Below, piece after piece: positions 1 through 12,070 of a stretch of 64,000 nucleotides of DNA; position 1 is the first letter of the stretch, and each line of letters begins with the position of its first letter. The stretch comes from Lolium rigidum (Eukaryota > Streptophyta > Magnoliopsida > Poales > Poaceae): contig NC_061508.1 of NCBI RefSeq assembly GCF_022539505.1, positions 263,444,736 to 263,508,735 on the forward strand, written 5' to 3'. The translations under genes were made by a program, and so were the position numbers. Under the pieces are notes generated by a model, which was given only the letters and a program-made list of their open reading frames with translations, had not been told where the DNA came from and ran no database searches.

Positions 1-1158
1 GAGCTGATGTCATCTGAAGAATCATACGGCGGCTTGCCATGCAAAGCACCGTGCTCGGTTTACCTTGGGCTCATCATCAAGGATGATGGCAGCAATCAAG
101 CCTGATCCGGAGGCGGTGTGGTCAGCGAGTCCTCTGTCGGAGGAGGCGAGGACCAGCATAAGGTTTCATAACTTAAAATCATTCAGTAATTAATCTTCAA
201 GAAATGTATTAAGAGCATCGTGTAGAAGTTCATGATTGTTTGACTCAGCTTATGGCAAATGAAGCAAATGAGTTTTTCATGTATTCTTGTTTGTAGCAAA
301 GTATAAGGGCAATAATTTTTTCAGATAGCTTATTAACATTTGTTAAACAGTGGAGATGTTGCTTGTTCCATCACCATACCACATGCTTGAAAGGGTGCAG
401 CATGTCACCATCCTCAATCCATGAGTGTGCTAAGCATTCGGTGCTTCATGCTGATTCCATATGTGTATGTGACAAGCCGAAAAATATGCTGACACCCGAA
501 TACTGCCCAAATGAGCAATTTGGGAATTGATCTTACATTCAACAGAATTGCGATGCGTTTCCAAAGGGCATGCCATGCTTTGAATCATACCTATTATTTA
601 TATAACTAGCAAAGAAGGGCGCGGCGTGCCGCCGCGCCGGATCGTAGTAATTGTCTGCTAATTTTGTTGTTAAGTAAGAATCTATTTTTTGTTTATTTTG
701 GAAGTCGCGGCGAGTTGGTATTTTTAAGGTCAACGCCGTAAGCTGTCCAAGAGTAGGCGCAGCAGCACCCCCGTGGTCGTGCCCTTGAAAGTACTAAAAA
801 GGTTGCAACGCTAGCATATATACTTACAATGAATTACATGGTGGATCATGTTGACAATACATGTATGAGCATTTGTGCCGATAGATGGGTGGAGTTGCAT
901 TAGAGAGGGGATGGACTCTAATCTACTACTGCTAACAGACACGGATGATAGTACGCTAAGGCCCACAGCTGACTTGATTCTACTACATCTAACCTATCGA
1001 TTGTCTTTATCGGTGTCTTCTTCGTCGGAGGTTAGGATGACCATGATCTCCGTTAGCACAAAAAGGGCAAGCATAGCTTCAGTAATCGTCTTATTGTGCA
1101 AAGAGCCTGAAAACTAAGGCGAACTTGTCTATTTTGGAGAGAATCTGAGGCTCGCGCT
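1..1158. other. Unassigned left-edge sequence
   Basis: I recognise no gene here. Short open frames on both strands look random. A GC-rich inverted motif (cgcggcgtgccgccgcgccg) lies near 620-640 and resembles the end of an unidentified transposon. The region runs directly into a truncated LTR at about 1159. Confidence 0.4.
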
Positions 1159-1589
1159 CAACTGTAATTCGTTCACCCAACATGCTATTTATCTTATGGG
1201 AGAGACACCACTAGTGAACTGTGGACCCCGGTCCATTCTTACATCTGAAATACAATCTACTGCAATACTTGTTCTTTACTGTTCTTCGCAAACAAACATC
1301 ATCTTCCACACTATACATCTAATCCTTTGTTTACAACAAGCCGATGAGATTGACAACCTCACTGTTACGTTGGGGCAAAGTACTTTGATTGTGTTGTGCA
1401 GGTTCCACGTTGGCGCCGGAATCCCTGGTGTTGCGCCGCACTACATTCCGTCACCAACAACCTTCACGTGTTCCTTGACTCCTACTGGTTCGATAACCTT
1501 GGTTTCATACTGAGGGAAAACTTATTGCTGTGCGCATCACACCTTCCTCTTGGGGTTCCCAACGGACGTGTGTCAACTACACGCCAACA
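1159..1589 (+). repeat. Truncated 5' LTR of plus-strand host retroelement C
   Basis: About 430 bp match, in reverse complement, the LTR at 27973-29530 and the homologous part of the LTR at 20115-21712. Shared blocks include the segments around ttcacccaacatg and gttggcgccggaatccc. The right end, near acgccaaca, corresponds to the LTR terminus. It is followed by a primer-binding-site-like stretch (gtcgccgttgtcggggag, 1601-1618) that is a degraded form of the sequence next to the other LTRs. The 5' two thirds of this LTR are missing. Confidence 0.75.
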
Positions 1590-1827
1590 AGACTTTTTCT
1601 GTCGCCGTTGTCGGGGAGATCAAGACACGCTGCAAGGGGAGTCTTCCACATCCAATCTCTTTACTTTGTTTTGTCTTGCTTTACTTTATTTTATTTACTG
1701 CTTTGTTTGCTCTTTATATCAAAAATACAAAAAAATTAGTTGCTAGATTTACTTTATTTACTGTCTTGTTTGCATTCTCTATATCAAAAACACAAAAAAA
1801 TTAGTTACTTGCATTTACTTTATTATC
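1590..1827 (+). other. Leader of retroelement C
   Basis: Untranslated leader between LTR and gag. It carries the primer-binding-like motif and then T-rich direct repeats that read 'ttactttatttactg' with 'caaaaaaattagttg' (about 1690-1750 and 1755-1810). The same leader motifs appear on the minus strand next to the LTRs at 20115 and 27973, which ties the three elements to one lineage. Confidence 0.65.
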
Positions 1828-2017
1828 ATGACCAGTCCTATAGTTGTTACTCTATCACCTGAGGTATCGATCTTTACTTTTAAACAAGGTGGTGAAGAGA
1901 GTTTTAAAGAAGCTTGGTCTAGAATTTTTGATTCTTATAGTAAAACTGAACCTAAAATGACTCTAAGTTTGCTTCTTAGTAACTTTTATTTTGGGCTTAT
2001 TCTTCGCTATAGATATG
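1828..2017 (+). pseudogene. Retroelement C gag-like ORF, 5' part, split by insertion
   Basis: The ATG at 1828 opens a gag-like protein whose N-terminus contains the motifs ESFKEAWSRI, KTEPKMTLSLLL and NFYFGL. The same motifs occur in the minus-strand copy at 26870-27738. The frame runs 63 codons plus one base into the target duplication ATATG (2013-2017), where a retroelement array is inserted. The rest of the ORF resumes at 12071 in the correct phase, so the insertion hit an ORF that was still continuous there. Gag would normally form the particle that packages element RNA. No polymerase follows. Confidence 0.8.
2013..2017. other. Left target-site duplication ATATG
   Basis: ATATG at 2013-2017 immediately precedes the LTR beginning TGATAACCC. 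The same five bases at 12066-12070 immediately follow the third LTR ending in GTATCA. A 5-bp duplication fits Ty3/Gypsy-type integrase. It shows that the whole three-LTR array occupies a single insertion site. Confidence 0.92.
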
Positions 2018-3545
2018 TGATAACCCACAAGTATAGGGGATCGCAACAGTCTTCGAGGGAAGTAAAACCCAAATTTATTGATTCGACACACGGGGAGGTA
2101 AAGAATACTTATAAGCCTTAACAACTGAGTTGTCAATTCAGCTGCACCTGGAAAAGCACTAGTAACGAGGGTGATGTGAAAGCAGCGAGTAATATGAGAG
2201 CGAGTAGTAACAAGTAATACGCAGCGATGAGCGTAATATGAGAGCAATGGTACCAGAAAATAGTTGATACTACTTCCAATGACATATAGGACGAGTATAT
2301 GATGATGAGAGATGTACCGGGGTTCCCAACTATCTACACTAGTGGTAACTCTCCAATAACAAGTGTTGGGTGAACAAATTACAGTTGGGCAATTGATAGG
2401 ATTGAAATAGCATTAAGACAGAACATCAAGATTATTAATCATGTAGGCATGTTTTCCATATATAGTCATACGTGCTCGCAATGAGAAACTTGCATAACAT
2501 CTTTTGTCCTACCAGCCGGTGGCAGCCGGGCCTCTAGGGAATCTATCGGAAATTAAGGTACTCCTTTTAATAGAGCACCGGAGCAAAGCATTAACACTCC
2601 GTGAAAACATGTGATCCTCATATCTAAGCCTTCCCCTCCAGTTATCCCAGTTGTTGTCACTCTGGGGCCTCGGGTTCGGGACATAGACATGTGCAAACAA
2701 CTTGTAGATACAATCTAAGCAATAAGTATAGAGCTTAAATCTAAGATCATGCCACTCGGGCCCTAGTGACAAGCATTAAACACAACAAGATTGCAGCAAC
2801 AATAACTTCACAAACTTTATAGATAGACTAATCATAATAAAAATCCATCGGATCCCAACAAACACAACACCGATTACATCAGATGAATCTCAATCATGTA
2901 AGGCAGCTCATGAGATCATTGTATTGAAGTACATGGGGGAGAGAGTACCAACTAGCTACAGCTAGAACCCGTAGTCCATGGGGGAACTACTCACGGAGCA
3001 TGATGGAGGCGAGTGGCGTTGATGGAGATGGCTTCCGGGGGCACTTCCCCGTCCCGGCGGCGTGCCGGAACAGAGATTCTGTCCCCCGAATTGGAGTTTC
3101 GCGATGGCGGCGGCGCCCCTGGAGTCTTTCTGGAGTTTCGTCAATTCGTGTCGAAGATTTAGGTCAGGACGGCTTAAATAGGCGAAGAGGCGGAGTCGGA
3201 GGGGCCACGGGGGTCCCACACACTAGGGGGCGCGCCCCCCTGGGCCGCGCCACCACCACGTGTGGGGCCCCCAGGGCTCCCCTCTGGTCCCTCTTTGGCT
3301 CTCTGGAAGCTTCCGGGAAAAATAAGGTTCTGGGCGTTGATTTCGTCGAATTCCGAGAATATTGCCCGAACATCCTTCCTGGAACCAAAAACAGCAGAAA
3401 ACAGGAACTGGCACTTCGGCATCTTGTTAATAGGTTAGTTCCGGAAAATGCATAAAAACATTATAAAGTGCGAGCAAAACATGTAGGTATTGTCATAAAA
3501 CAAGCATGGAACATCTGAAATTATAGATACGTTGGAGACGTATCA
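2018..3545 (-). repeat. LTR 1 of family A
   Basis: 1528 bp, on the plus strand starting tgataacccacaag and ending ggagacgtatca. It is the 3' LTR of the left array unit. The start is fixed by the ATATG duplication. The end is fixed by the adjacent purine-rich tract. Confidence 0.9.
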
Positions 3546-5479
3546 AGCATCCCCAAGCTTAGTTCCTGCTCGCCCTCGAGTAGGTAAACGATAAAAAGAA
3601 TAATTTCCGTAGTGACATGCTACTTACATAATCTTGATCATACTATTATAAAGCATATGAGATGAATGCAGTGACTCAAGGCAATGATCTATAGTTGCTA
3701 ACAAATAGATAACATATAGCAAAACTTTTCATGAATGGTACTTTCAAGACAAGCATCAAAAGTCTTGCATAAGAGTTAACTCATAAAGCAATAAATTCAA
3801 AGTAAAGGCATTGAAGCAACACAGAGGAAGATTTAAGTTTCAGAAGTTGCTTTCAACTTTCAACATGCATATCTCATGGATAATTGTCAACACAAAGTAA
3901 TATGATGAATGCAAATAAGCAAGTATATATGTAAGAATCAATGCACAGTTGACACAAGGGTTTGCTTTTAAGATGGAAGGAAGTAGGTAAACCGACTCAA
4001 CATAAAGTAAAAGAAAGGCCCTTCGCAGAGGAAGCAGTGGATTAAATCATGTGCTAGAGCTTTTTAAGTTTTGAAATCATATAGAGAGTATAAAAGTAAA
4101 GTTTTGAGAGGCGTTTGTTGTTGTCAACGAATGATAGTGGGCACTCTAACTACCTCATCAACCGAGACTTTCAAGAGCGGCTCCCATGAAGGACGTTATC
4201 TCTACCAGCAAGGTAGATCATCCCTCTTCTCTTTTGTTAACACATGTATTTTAGTTTCATTATTTATGGATGACACTCCTCCCAACCTTTTGCTTACACA
4301 AGCCATGGCTAATCGAATCCTCGGGTGCCTTCCAACATTCACATACCATGAAGGAGTGTCTATTTGCAAAATTAAGTTGCTTACTGATAGATCAGGGCAA
4401 AACACGTGAAGAGAATTATTAATGCAAGTTAATTAATTGGGGCTGGGAACCCCATTGCCAGCTCTTTTTGCAAAATTATTGGATAATCGGATGTGCCACT
4501 AGTCCATTATGAAAGTCCGTCGGGAGTAAATGACAAGATTGAAAGATAAACACCACATACTTCCTCATGAGCTATAAAACATCAACACAAATTGAGAAGC
4601 ATTTTGAAGGTTTAAAGGTAGCACATGAAGTATTTACTTGGAATGGCAGGAAATACCACATAGTAGGTAGATATGGTGGACACAAATGGCATAGGTTTTG
4701 GCTCAAGGTTTTGGATGCACGAGAAGCATTTCCTCTCGGTACAAGGCTTTGGCTAGCAAGGTTGTTTGAAGCAAACACAAGTATGAACCGGTACAGCAAA
4801 ACTTACATAAGAACATATTGCAAGCATTATAAAACTCTACACTGTCTTCCTTGTTGCTTAAACACTTTTACCAGAAAATATCTAGACCTTAGAGAGACCA
4901 ATCATGCAAACCAGTTTCAACAAGCTCTACGGTATTTCTCCACTAATAGGTTTAAACTACATGATGCAAGAGAAACATGATCTACTTGAGAGCTCAAAAC
5001 AATTGCCAAGTATCAAATTATCCAACACAATATGAGGCATTTTCTGTTTCCAACCAAATAGCCATAAATGCAATAGCTTCCAACTTTTGTCACTGAACAT
5101 TAAAAGTAAAACGAAGAACACAAGTGTTCATATGAAAAAGCGGAGCGTGTATCTCTCCCACACAAGGATTGCTAGGATCCGAATTTATTCAAACATAAAC
5201 AAAAATAAAAACACACAGACGCTCCAAGTAAAGCACATAAGATGTGACCGAATACAAATATAGTTTCAATAGAAGAAACCTGATAAGTTGATGAAGAAGG
5301 GAAAATGCCTTGGGCATCCCCAAGCTTAGACGCTTGAGTCTTCTTGAAATATGCAGGGATGAACCACGGGGCATCCCCAAGCTTAGAATTTTCACTCTTC
5401 TTGATCATATATCATCCTCCTCTCTTGACCCTTGAAAACTTCCTTCACACCAAACTTCTCATAAACTTCATTAGAGGGG
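3546..5479 (-). other. Family A 3' non-coding internal region, copy 1
   Basis: Between the small ORF and the 3' LTR lie about 1.9 kb with no coding potential I can support. It includes the motif ccccaagcttag several times (5312-5390 and at the LTR edge). Similar stretches occur at 12758-15178 and 16633-19235, so this 3' region is shared by several element families. Confidence 0.7.
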
Positions 5480-6128
5480 TTAGTACTCAAAAAACTTTAA
5501 TCCACCTTGGCCATTAGAAGGTTGGCATGGGTAGCTAATCCATTCTTCCTCCTTTTGCTCATGACTCTCCTCTTCTTTTTCATCCAATGAGCTTTCAGGT
5601 TCATCAATTTCCTCCTCTTTTTCATCCAATGAGCTTTCAGGTTCATCAATTTCTTCTTCCACCGGTTCCTGCAAATTGTGAGTGCATACTTGTGCATTAA
5701 TGAGTCTCTCTTTATAATCAATGATATAAGGATTATCACTGTAGCTTTCTATGCAAAAATTAAGGATAGAAGAGACATAATCTTTAAGGTCCTTACAAAC
5801 AACACAAGTTTCATAATTTTTAGACATGAAGGATTCTATTTTAGAGGCTCCCATAAATAAGACAAATTGTTCTACCTCTTCGAACCCAAAATGAATATAG
5901 CTATTCCAATTATAGTTCTTAATTAAAATTTCCTCACTAAAGCCACATTGAAATTTAAGATGTTTAGTATCCTGTTGAGAGCAACGAGTTTATATCATGG
6001 CGTTTAAGCAAGATTTTAGCAATTGTATTCGGTTTTTCTATCACAGCACTCATAACTTTTTCCGTTCTTGATTCTCTATAATTATTATATAATTCAATAA
6101 GCTCCAAATAGGTTGTAGGTTCTCCCAC
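5480..6128 (-). pseudogene. Family A small acidic ORF, copy 1 (frameshifted)
   Basis: The protein would be about 210 residues. The N-terminal half carries TYLELIELYNNY, a central part carries YNWNSYIHFGFEEVEQFVLF, and a cysteine pair occurs in ETCVVCKDL. The C-terminal part repeats the acidic unit IDEPESSLDEKEEE twice and ends near NGQGGLKFFEY. I do not recognise a known domain. Copy 1 is intact from the MGASKIES methionine (5854) to the stop, but an extra base near 5986 shifts the upstream half relative to copy 2. No ATG precedes TYLELIELY. The frame opens just after a stop and the first candidate is a GTG near 6128. It is the only sizeable ORF of this non-autonomous element and lies just downstream of its leader. 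Confidence 0.6.
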
Positions 6129-6394
6129 AATAGCAGTTTTTAATTTTTAGGTTTTTCAAATTTTTATGGATTTTCGGGTATATAGGAAAAGTTAAACAAA
6201 ACAAAAATAAACTAGACAAAAGTAAACTAAGCAAAATAAAACTAGACAGAAATAAACTAAGCACAAATAAACTAGACAAAAGTAAACTAAGCAAAACAAA
6301 ATAAAATAAAATAGAGAGAGAGGTGGAGTGTACTCCCCAGGTGAACTTATGAGTAGAGCAATGCCTCCCCGGCAACGGCGCCAGAAAATAGTCT

Positions 6395-7920
6395 TGATAA
6401 CCCACAAGTATAGGGGATCGCAACAGTCTTCGAGGGAACTAAAACCCAAATTTATTGATTCGACACAAGGAGAGGTAAAGAATACTTATAAGCCTTAACA
6501 ACTGAGTTGTCAATTCAGCTGCACTGGAAAAGCACTAGTAACGGGGGTGATGTGAAAGCAGCGAGTAATATGAGAGCGAGTAGTAACAGTAACACAGCAG
6601 CGATAGCAGTAATATGAGAGCAATGGCACCAGAAAATAGTTGATACTACTTCCAATGACATATAGGACGAGTATATGATGATGAGAGATGGATCGGGGTT
6701 CCCAGCTATCTACACTAGTGGTAACTCTCCAATAACAAGTGTTGGGTGAACAAATTACAATTGGGCAATTGATAGGATTGAAATAGCATTAAGACAGAAC
6801 ATCAAGATTATTAATCATGTAGGCATGTTTTCCATATATAGTCATACGTGCTCGCAATGAGAAACTTGCATAACATCTTTTGTCCTACCAGCCGGTGGCG
6901 GCAGGGCCTCTAGGGAATCTATCGGAAATTAAGGTACTCCTTTTAATAGAGCACCGGAGCAAAGCATTAACACTCCGTGAAAACATGTGATCCTCATATC
7001 TAAGCCTTCCCCTCCGGTTATCCCAGTTGCTGTCACTCTGGGGCCTCGGGTTCCGGACATAGACATGTGCAAACAACTTGTAGATACAATCTAAGCAATA
7101 AGTATAGAGCTTAAATCTAAGATCATGCCACTCGGGCCCTAGTGACAAGCATTAAACACAACAAGATTGCAGCAACAATAACTTCACAAACTTATATAGA
7201 TAGACCGATCATAATGTAACAATTCATCGGATCCCAACAAACACAACACCGATTACATCGGATGAATCTCAATCATGTAAGGCAGCTCATGAGATCATTG
7301 TATTGAAGTACATGGGGAGAGAGTACCAACTAGCTACAGCTAGAACCCGTAGTCCATGGGGGAACTACTCACGGAGCATGATGGAGGCGGTGGCGTTGAT
7401 GGAGATGGCTTCCGGGGCACTTCCCCGTCCCGGCGGCGTGCCGGAACGAGAGATTATGTCCCCGAATTGGAGTTTCGCGATGGCGGCGGCGCCCCGGAGT
7501 CTTTCACGGAGTTTCGTCAATTCGTGTCGAAGATTTAGGTCGGGACGGCTTAAATAGGCGAAGAGGCGGAGTCGGAGGGGCCACGGGGTCCCACACACTA
7601 GGGGGCGCGCCCCCTGGGCCGCGCCACCACCACGTGTGGGGCCCCCAGGGCTCCCCTCTGGTCCCTCTTTGGCTCTCTGGAAGCTTCCGGGAAAAATAAG
7701 GTTCTGGGCGTTGATTTCGTCGAATTCCGAGAATATTGCCCGAACATCCTTCCTGGAACCAAAAACAGCAGAAAACAGGAACTGGCACTTCGGCATCTTG
7801 TTAATAGGTTAGTTCCGGAAAATGCATAAAAACATTATAAAGTGCGAGCAAAACATGTAGGTATTGTCATAAAACAAGCATGGAACATCGAGAAATTATA
7901 GATACGTTGGAGACGTATCA
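6395..7920 (-). repeat. LTR 2 of family A (shared)
   Basis: 1526 bp. It serves as 5' LTR of the left unit and 3' LTR of the right unit, as expected for a recombination-derived tandem. It differs from LTR 1 by scattered substitutions and single-base indels. Confidence 0.9.
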
Positions 7921-9861
7921 AGCATCCCCAAGCTTAGTTCCTCGCTCGCCCTCGAGTAGGTAAACGATAAAAAGAATAATTTACTGTAGTGACATGCTAC
8001 TTACATAATCTTGATCATACTATTATAAAGCATATGAGATGAATGCAGTGACTCAAGGCAATGATCTATAGTTGCTAACAAATAGATAACATATAGCAAA
8101 ACTTTTCATGAATGGTACTTTCAAGACAAGCATCAAAAGTCTTGCATAAGAGTTAACTCATAAAGCAATAAATTCAAAGTAAAGGCATTGAAGCAACACA
8201 GAGGAAGATTTAAGTTTCAGCAGTTGCTTTCAACTTTCAACATGCATATCTCATGGATAATTGTCAACACAAAGTAATATGATGAATGCAAATAAGCAAG
8301 TATATATGTAAGAATCAATGCACAGTTGACACAAGTGTTTGCTTTTAAGATGGAAGGAAGTAGGTAAACTGACTCAACATAAAGTAAAAGAAAGGCCCTT
8401 CGCAGAGGGAAGCAGGGATTAAATCATGTGCTAGAGCTTTTTAAGTTTTGAAATCATATAGAGAGTATAAAAGTAAAGTTTTGAGAGGCGTTTGTTGTTG
8501 TCAACGAATGATAGTGGGCACTCTAACTACCTCATCAACCAGACTTTCAAGAGCGGCTCCCATGAAGGACGTTATCTCTACCAGCAAGGTAGATCATCCC
8601 TCTTCTCTTTTGTTAACACATGTATTTTAGTTTCATTATTTATGGATGACACTCCTCCCAACCTTTTGCTTACACAAGCCATGGCTAATCGAATCCTCGG
8701 GTGCCTTCCAACATTCACATACCATGAAGGAGTGTCTATTTGCAAAATTAAGTTGCTTACTGATAGATCAGGGCAAAACACGTGAAGAGAATTATTAATG
8801 CAAGTTAATTAATTGGGGCTGGGAACCCCATTGCCAGCTCTTTTTGCAAAATTATTGGATAATCGGATGTGCCACTAGTCCATTATGAAAGTCCGTCAGG
8901 AGTAAATGACAAGATTGAAAGATAAACACCACATACTTCCTCATGAGCTATAAAACATCAACACAAATTGAGAAGCATTTTGAAGGTTTAAAGGTAGCAC
9001 ATGAAGTATTTACTTGGAATGGCAGGAAATACCACATAGTAGGTAGATATGGTGGACACAAATGGCATAGGTTTTGGCTCAAGGTTTTGGATGCACGAGA
9101 AGCATTTCCTCTCAGTACAAGGCTTTGGCTAGCAAGGTTGTTTGAAGCAAACACAAGTATGAACCGATACAACAAAACTTACATAAGAACATATTGCAAG
9201 CATTATAAAACTCTACACTGTCTTCCTTGTTGCTTAAACACTTTTACCGAGAAAATATCTAGACCTTAGAGAGACCAATCATGCAAACCAGTTTCAACAA
9301 GCTCTACGGTATTTCTCCACTAATAGGTTTAAACTACATGATGCAAGAGAAACATGATCTACTTGAGAGCTCAAAACAATTGCCAAGTATCAAATTATCC
9401 AACACAATATGAGGCATTTTCTGTTTCCAACCAAATAACCATAAATGCAATAGCTTCCAACTTTTGTCATTGAACATTAAAAGTAAAACGAAGAACACAA
9501 GTGTTCATATGAAAAAGCGGAGCGTGTATCTCTCCCACACAAGGATTGCTAGGATCCGAATTTATTCAAACATAAACAAAAATAAAAACACACGGACGCT
9601 CCAAGTAAAGCACATAAGATGTGACCGAATAAAAATATAGTTTCAATAGAAGAAACCTGATAAGTTGATGAAGAAGGGGATGCCTTGGGCATCCCCAAGC
9701 TTAGACGCTTGAGTCTTCTTGAAATATGCAGGGATGAACCACGGGGCATCCCCAAGCTTAGAATTTTCACTCTTCTTGATCATATATCATCCTCCTCTCT
9801 TGACCCTTGAAAACTTCCTTCACACCAAACTTCTCATAAACTTCATTAGAGGGGTTAGTAC
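7921..9861 (-). other. Family A 3' non-coding internal region, copy 2
   Basis: Near-identical repeat of 3546-5479. Differences are isolated substitutions such as gtcaggag versus gtcgggag near 8896, plus small indels. No gene is seen. Confidence 0.7.
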
Positions 9862-10504
9862 TCAAAAAAACTTTAATCCACCTTGGCCATTAGAAGGTTG
9901 GCATGGGTAGCTAATCCATTCTTCCTCCTTTTGCTCATGACTCTCCTCTTCTTTTTCATCCAATGAGCTTTCAGGTTCATCAATTTCCTCCTCTTTTTCA
10001 TCCAATGAGCTTTCAGGTTCATCAATTTCTTCTTCCACTGGTTCCTGCAAATTGTGAGTGCATACTTGTGCATTAATGAGTCTCTCTTTATAATCAATGA
10101 TATAAGGATTATCATCTGTAGCTTTCTATGCAAAAATTAAGGATAGAAGAGACATAATCTTTAAGGTCCTTACAAACAACACAAGTTTCATAATTTTTAG
10201 ACATGAAGGATTCTATTTTAGAGGCTCCCATAAATAAGACAAATTGTTCTACCTCTTCGAACCCAAAATGAATATAGCTATTCCAATTATAGTTCTTAAT
10301 TAAAATTTCCTCACTAAAGCCACATTGAAATTTAAGATGTTTAGTATCCTGTTGAGAGCAACAGTTTATATCATGGCGTTTAAGCAAGATTTTAGCAATT
10401 GTATTCGGTTTTTCTATCACAGCACTCATAACTTTTTCCGTTCTTGATTCTCTATAATTATTATATAATTCAATAAGCTCCAAATAGGTTGTAGGTTCTC
10501 CCAC
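9862..10504 (-). pseudogene. Family A small acidic ORF, copy 2 (frameshifted elsewhere)
   Basis: Same protein as at 5480-6128. Here the N-terminal half is continuous (10504 to 10112). One extra base near 10112 (atcatctg versus atcactg in copy 1) terminates it before the acidic repeats, which continue in another frame to 9862. The two copies are broken at different single-base sites. Either a full-length parent ORF existed until very recently, or these are consensus errors. Confidence 0.6.
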
Positions 10505-10770
10505 AATAGCAGTTTTTAATTTTTAGGTTTTTCAAATTTTTATGGATTTTCGGGTATATAGGAAAAGTTAAACAAAACAAAAATAAACTAGACAAAAGTA
10601 AACTAAGCAAAATAAAACTAGACAGAAATAAACTAAGCACAAATAAACTAGACAAAAGTAAACTAAGCAAAACAAAATAAAATAAAATAGAGAGAGAGGT
10701 GGAGTGTACTCCCCAGGTGAACTTATGAGTAGAGCAATGCCTCCCCGGCAACGGCGCCAGAAAATAGTCT

Positions 10771-12065
10771 TGATAACCCACAAGTATAGGGGATCGCAAC
10801 AGTCTTCGAGGGAACTAAAACCCAAATTTATTGATTCGACACAAGGAGAGGTAAAGAATACTTATAAGCCTTAACAACTGAGTTGTCAATTCAGCTGCAC
10901 CTGGAAAAGCACTAGTAACTGAGGGTGATGTGAAAGCAGCGATAATATGAGAGCAAGAGTAACATGATATACACAGCAGTGATGTGATAATATGAGAGCA
11001 ATGGCACCGAGAAAATAGTTGATACTACTTCCAATGACATATAGGACGAGTATATGATGATGAGAGATGGATCGGGGTTCCCGACTATCTACACTAGTGG
11101 TAACTCTCCAATAACAAGTGTTGGGTGAACAAATTACAATTGGGCAATTGATAGGATTGAAATAGCATTAAGACATGAACATCAAGATTATTAATCATGT
11201 AGGCATGTTTTCCATATATAGTCATACGTGCTCGCAATGAGAAACTTGCATAACATCTTTTGTCCTACCCGATCGGTGGCAGCCAGGGCCTCTAGGGAAT
11301 CTACTGGAAATTAAGGTACTCCTTTTAATAGAGCACCGGAGCAAAGCATTAACACTCCCTGAAAACATGTGATCCTCATATCTAAGCCTTCCCCTCCAGT
11401 TATCCCGTTGCTGTCACTCTGGGGCCTCGGGTTCCGGACATAGACATGTGCAAACAACTTGTAGATACAATCTAAGCAATAAGTATAGAGCTTAAATCTA
11501 AGATCATGCCACTCGGGCCCTAGTGACAAGCATTAAACACAACAAGATTGTAGCAACAATAACTTCACAAACTTTATAGATAGACTAATCATAATGTAAC
11601 AATCCATCGGATCCCAAAAAACACAACACCGATTACATCAGATGAATCTCAATCATGTAAGGCAGCTCATGAGATCATTGTATTGAAGTACATGGGGGAG
11701 AGAGTACCAACTAGCTACAGCTAGAACCCGTAGTCCATGGGGGAACTACTCACGGAGCATGATGGAGGCGGTGGCGTTGATGGAGATGGCTTCCGGGGGC
11801 ACTTCCCCGTCCCGGCGGCGTGCCGGAACAGAGATTCTGTCCCCGAATTGGAGTTTCGCGATGGCGGCGGCGCCCCTGGAGTCTTTCTGGAGTTTCGTCA
11901 ATTCGTGTCGAAGATTTAGGTCAGGACGGATTAAATAGGCGAAGAGGCGGAGTCGGAGGGGCCACGGGGGTCCCACACACTAGGGGGGCGCGAGCAAAAC
12001 ATGTAGGTATTGTCATAAAACAAGCATGGAACATCAGAAATGATAGATACATTGGAGACGTATCA
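10771..12065 (-). repeat. LTR 3 of family A (internally deleted)
   Basis: 1295 bp. It lacks about 230 bp present in LTRs 1 and 2, between the 'cacactagggggcgcg' block and 'gcgagcaaaacatg' (junction near 11985-11992). GCG microhomology at the junction suggests a simple deletion. It ends at GTATCA and is followed by the duplicated ATATG. Confidence 0.88.
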
Positions 12066-12070
12066 ATATG

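Larger units (their letters stand above)
2018..12065 (-). mobile_element. Tandem three-LTR retroelement array (family A)
   Basis: Order: LTR (2018-3545), internal (3546-6394), LTR (6395-7920), internal (7921-10770), LTR (10771-12065). The repeat period is 4377 then 4376 bp. In element orientation (minus strand) each LTR begins TGATACGTC and ends GGGTTATCA. The leader motif ggcgccgttgccggggag sits just after the 5' LTR, and a purine-rich gcttggggatgct sits just before the 3' LTR. Internal regions are only about 2.85 kb and show no reverse transcriptase, RNase H or integrase, so the element is non-autonomous. The two internal copies are nearly identical over several kilobases. The simplest origin is unequal recombination between LTRs of one inserted element. 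An assembly duplication is the alternative. Confidence 0.9.

Noticed and set aside
6192..6449. Hydrophobic minus-strand frame with repeated LVYFCLVY-like units (and its copy at 10568-10825)
   Set aside because: It is translated from an AT-rich simple repeat (actaagcaaaataaa units) in the leader beside the LTR. It is not a likely membrane protein.
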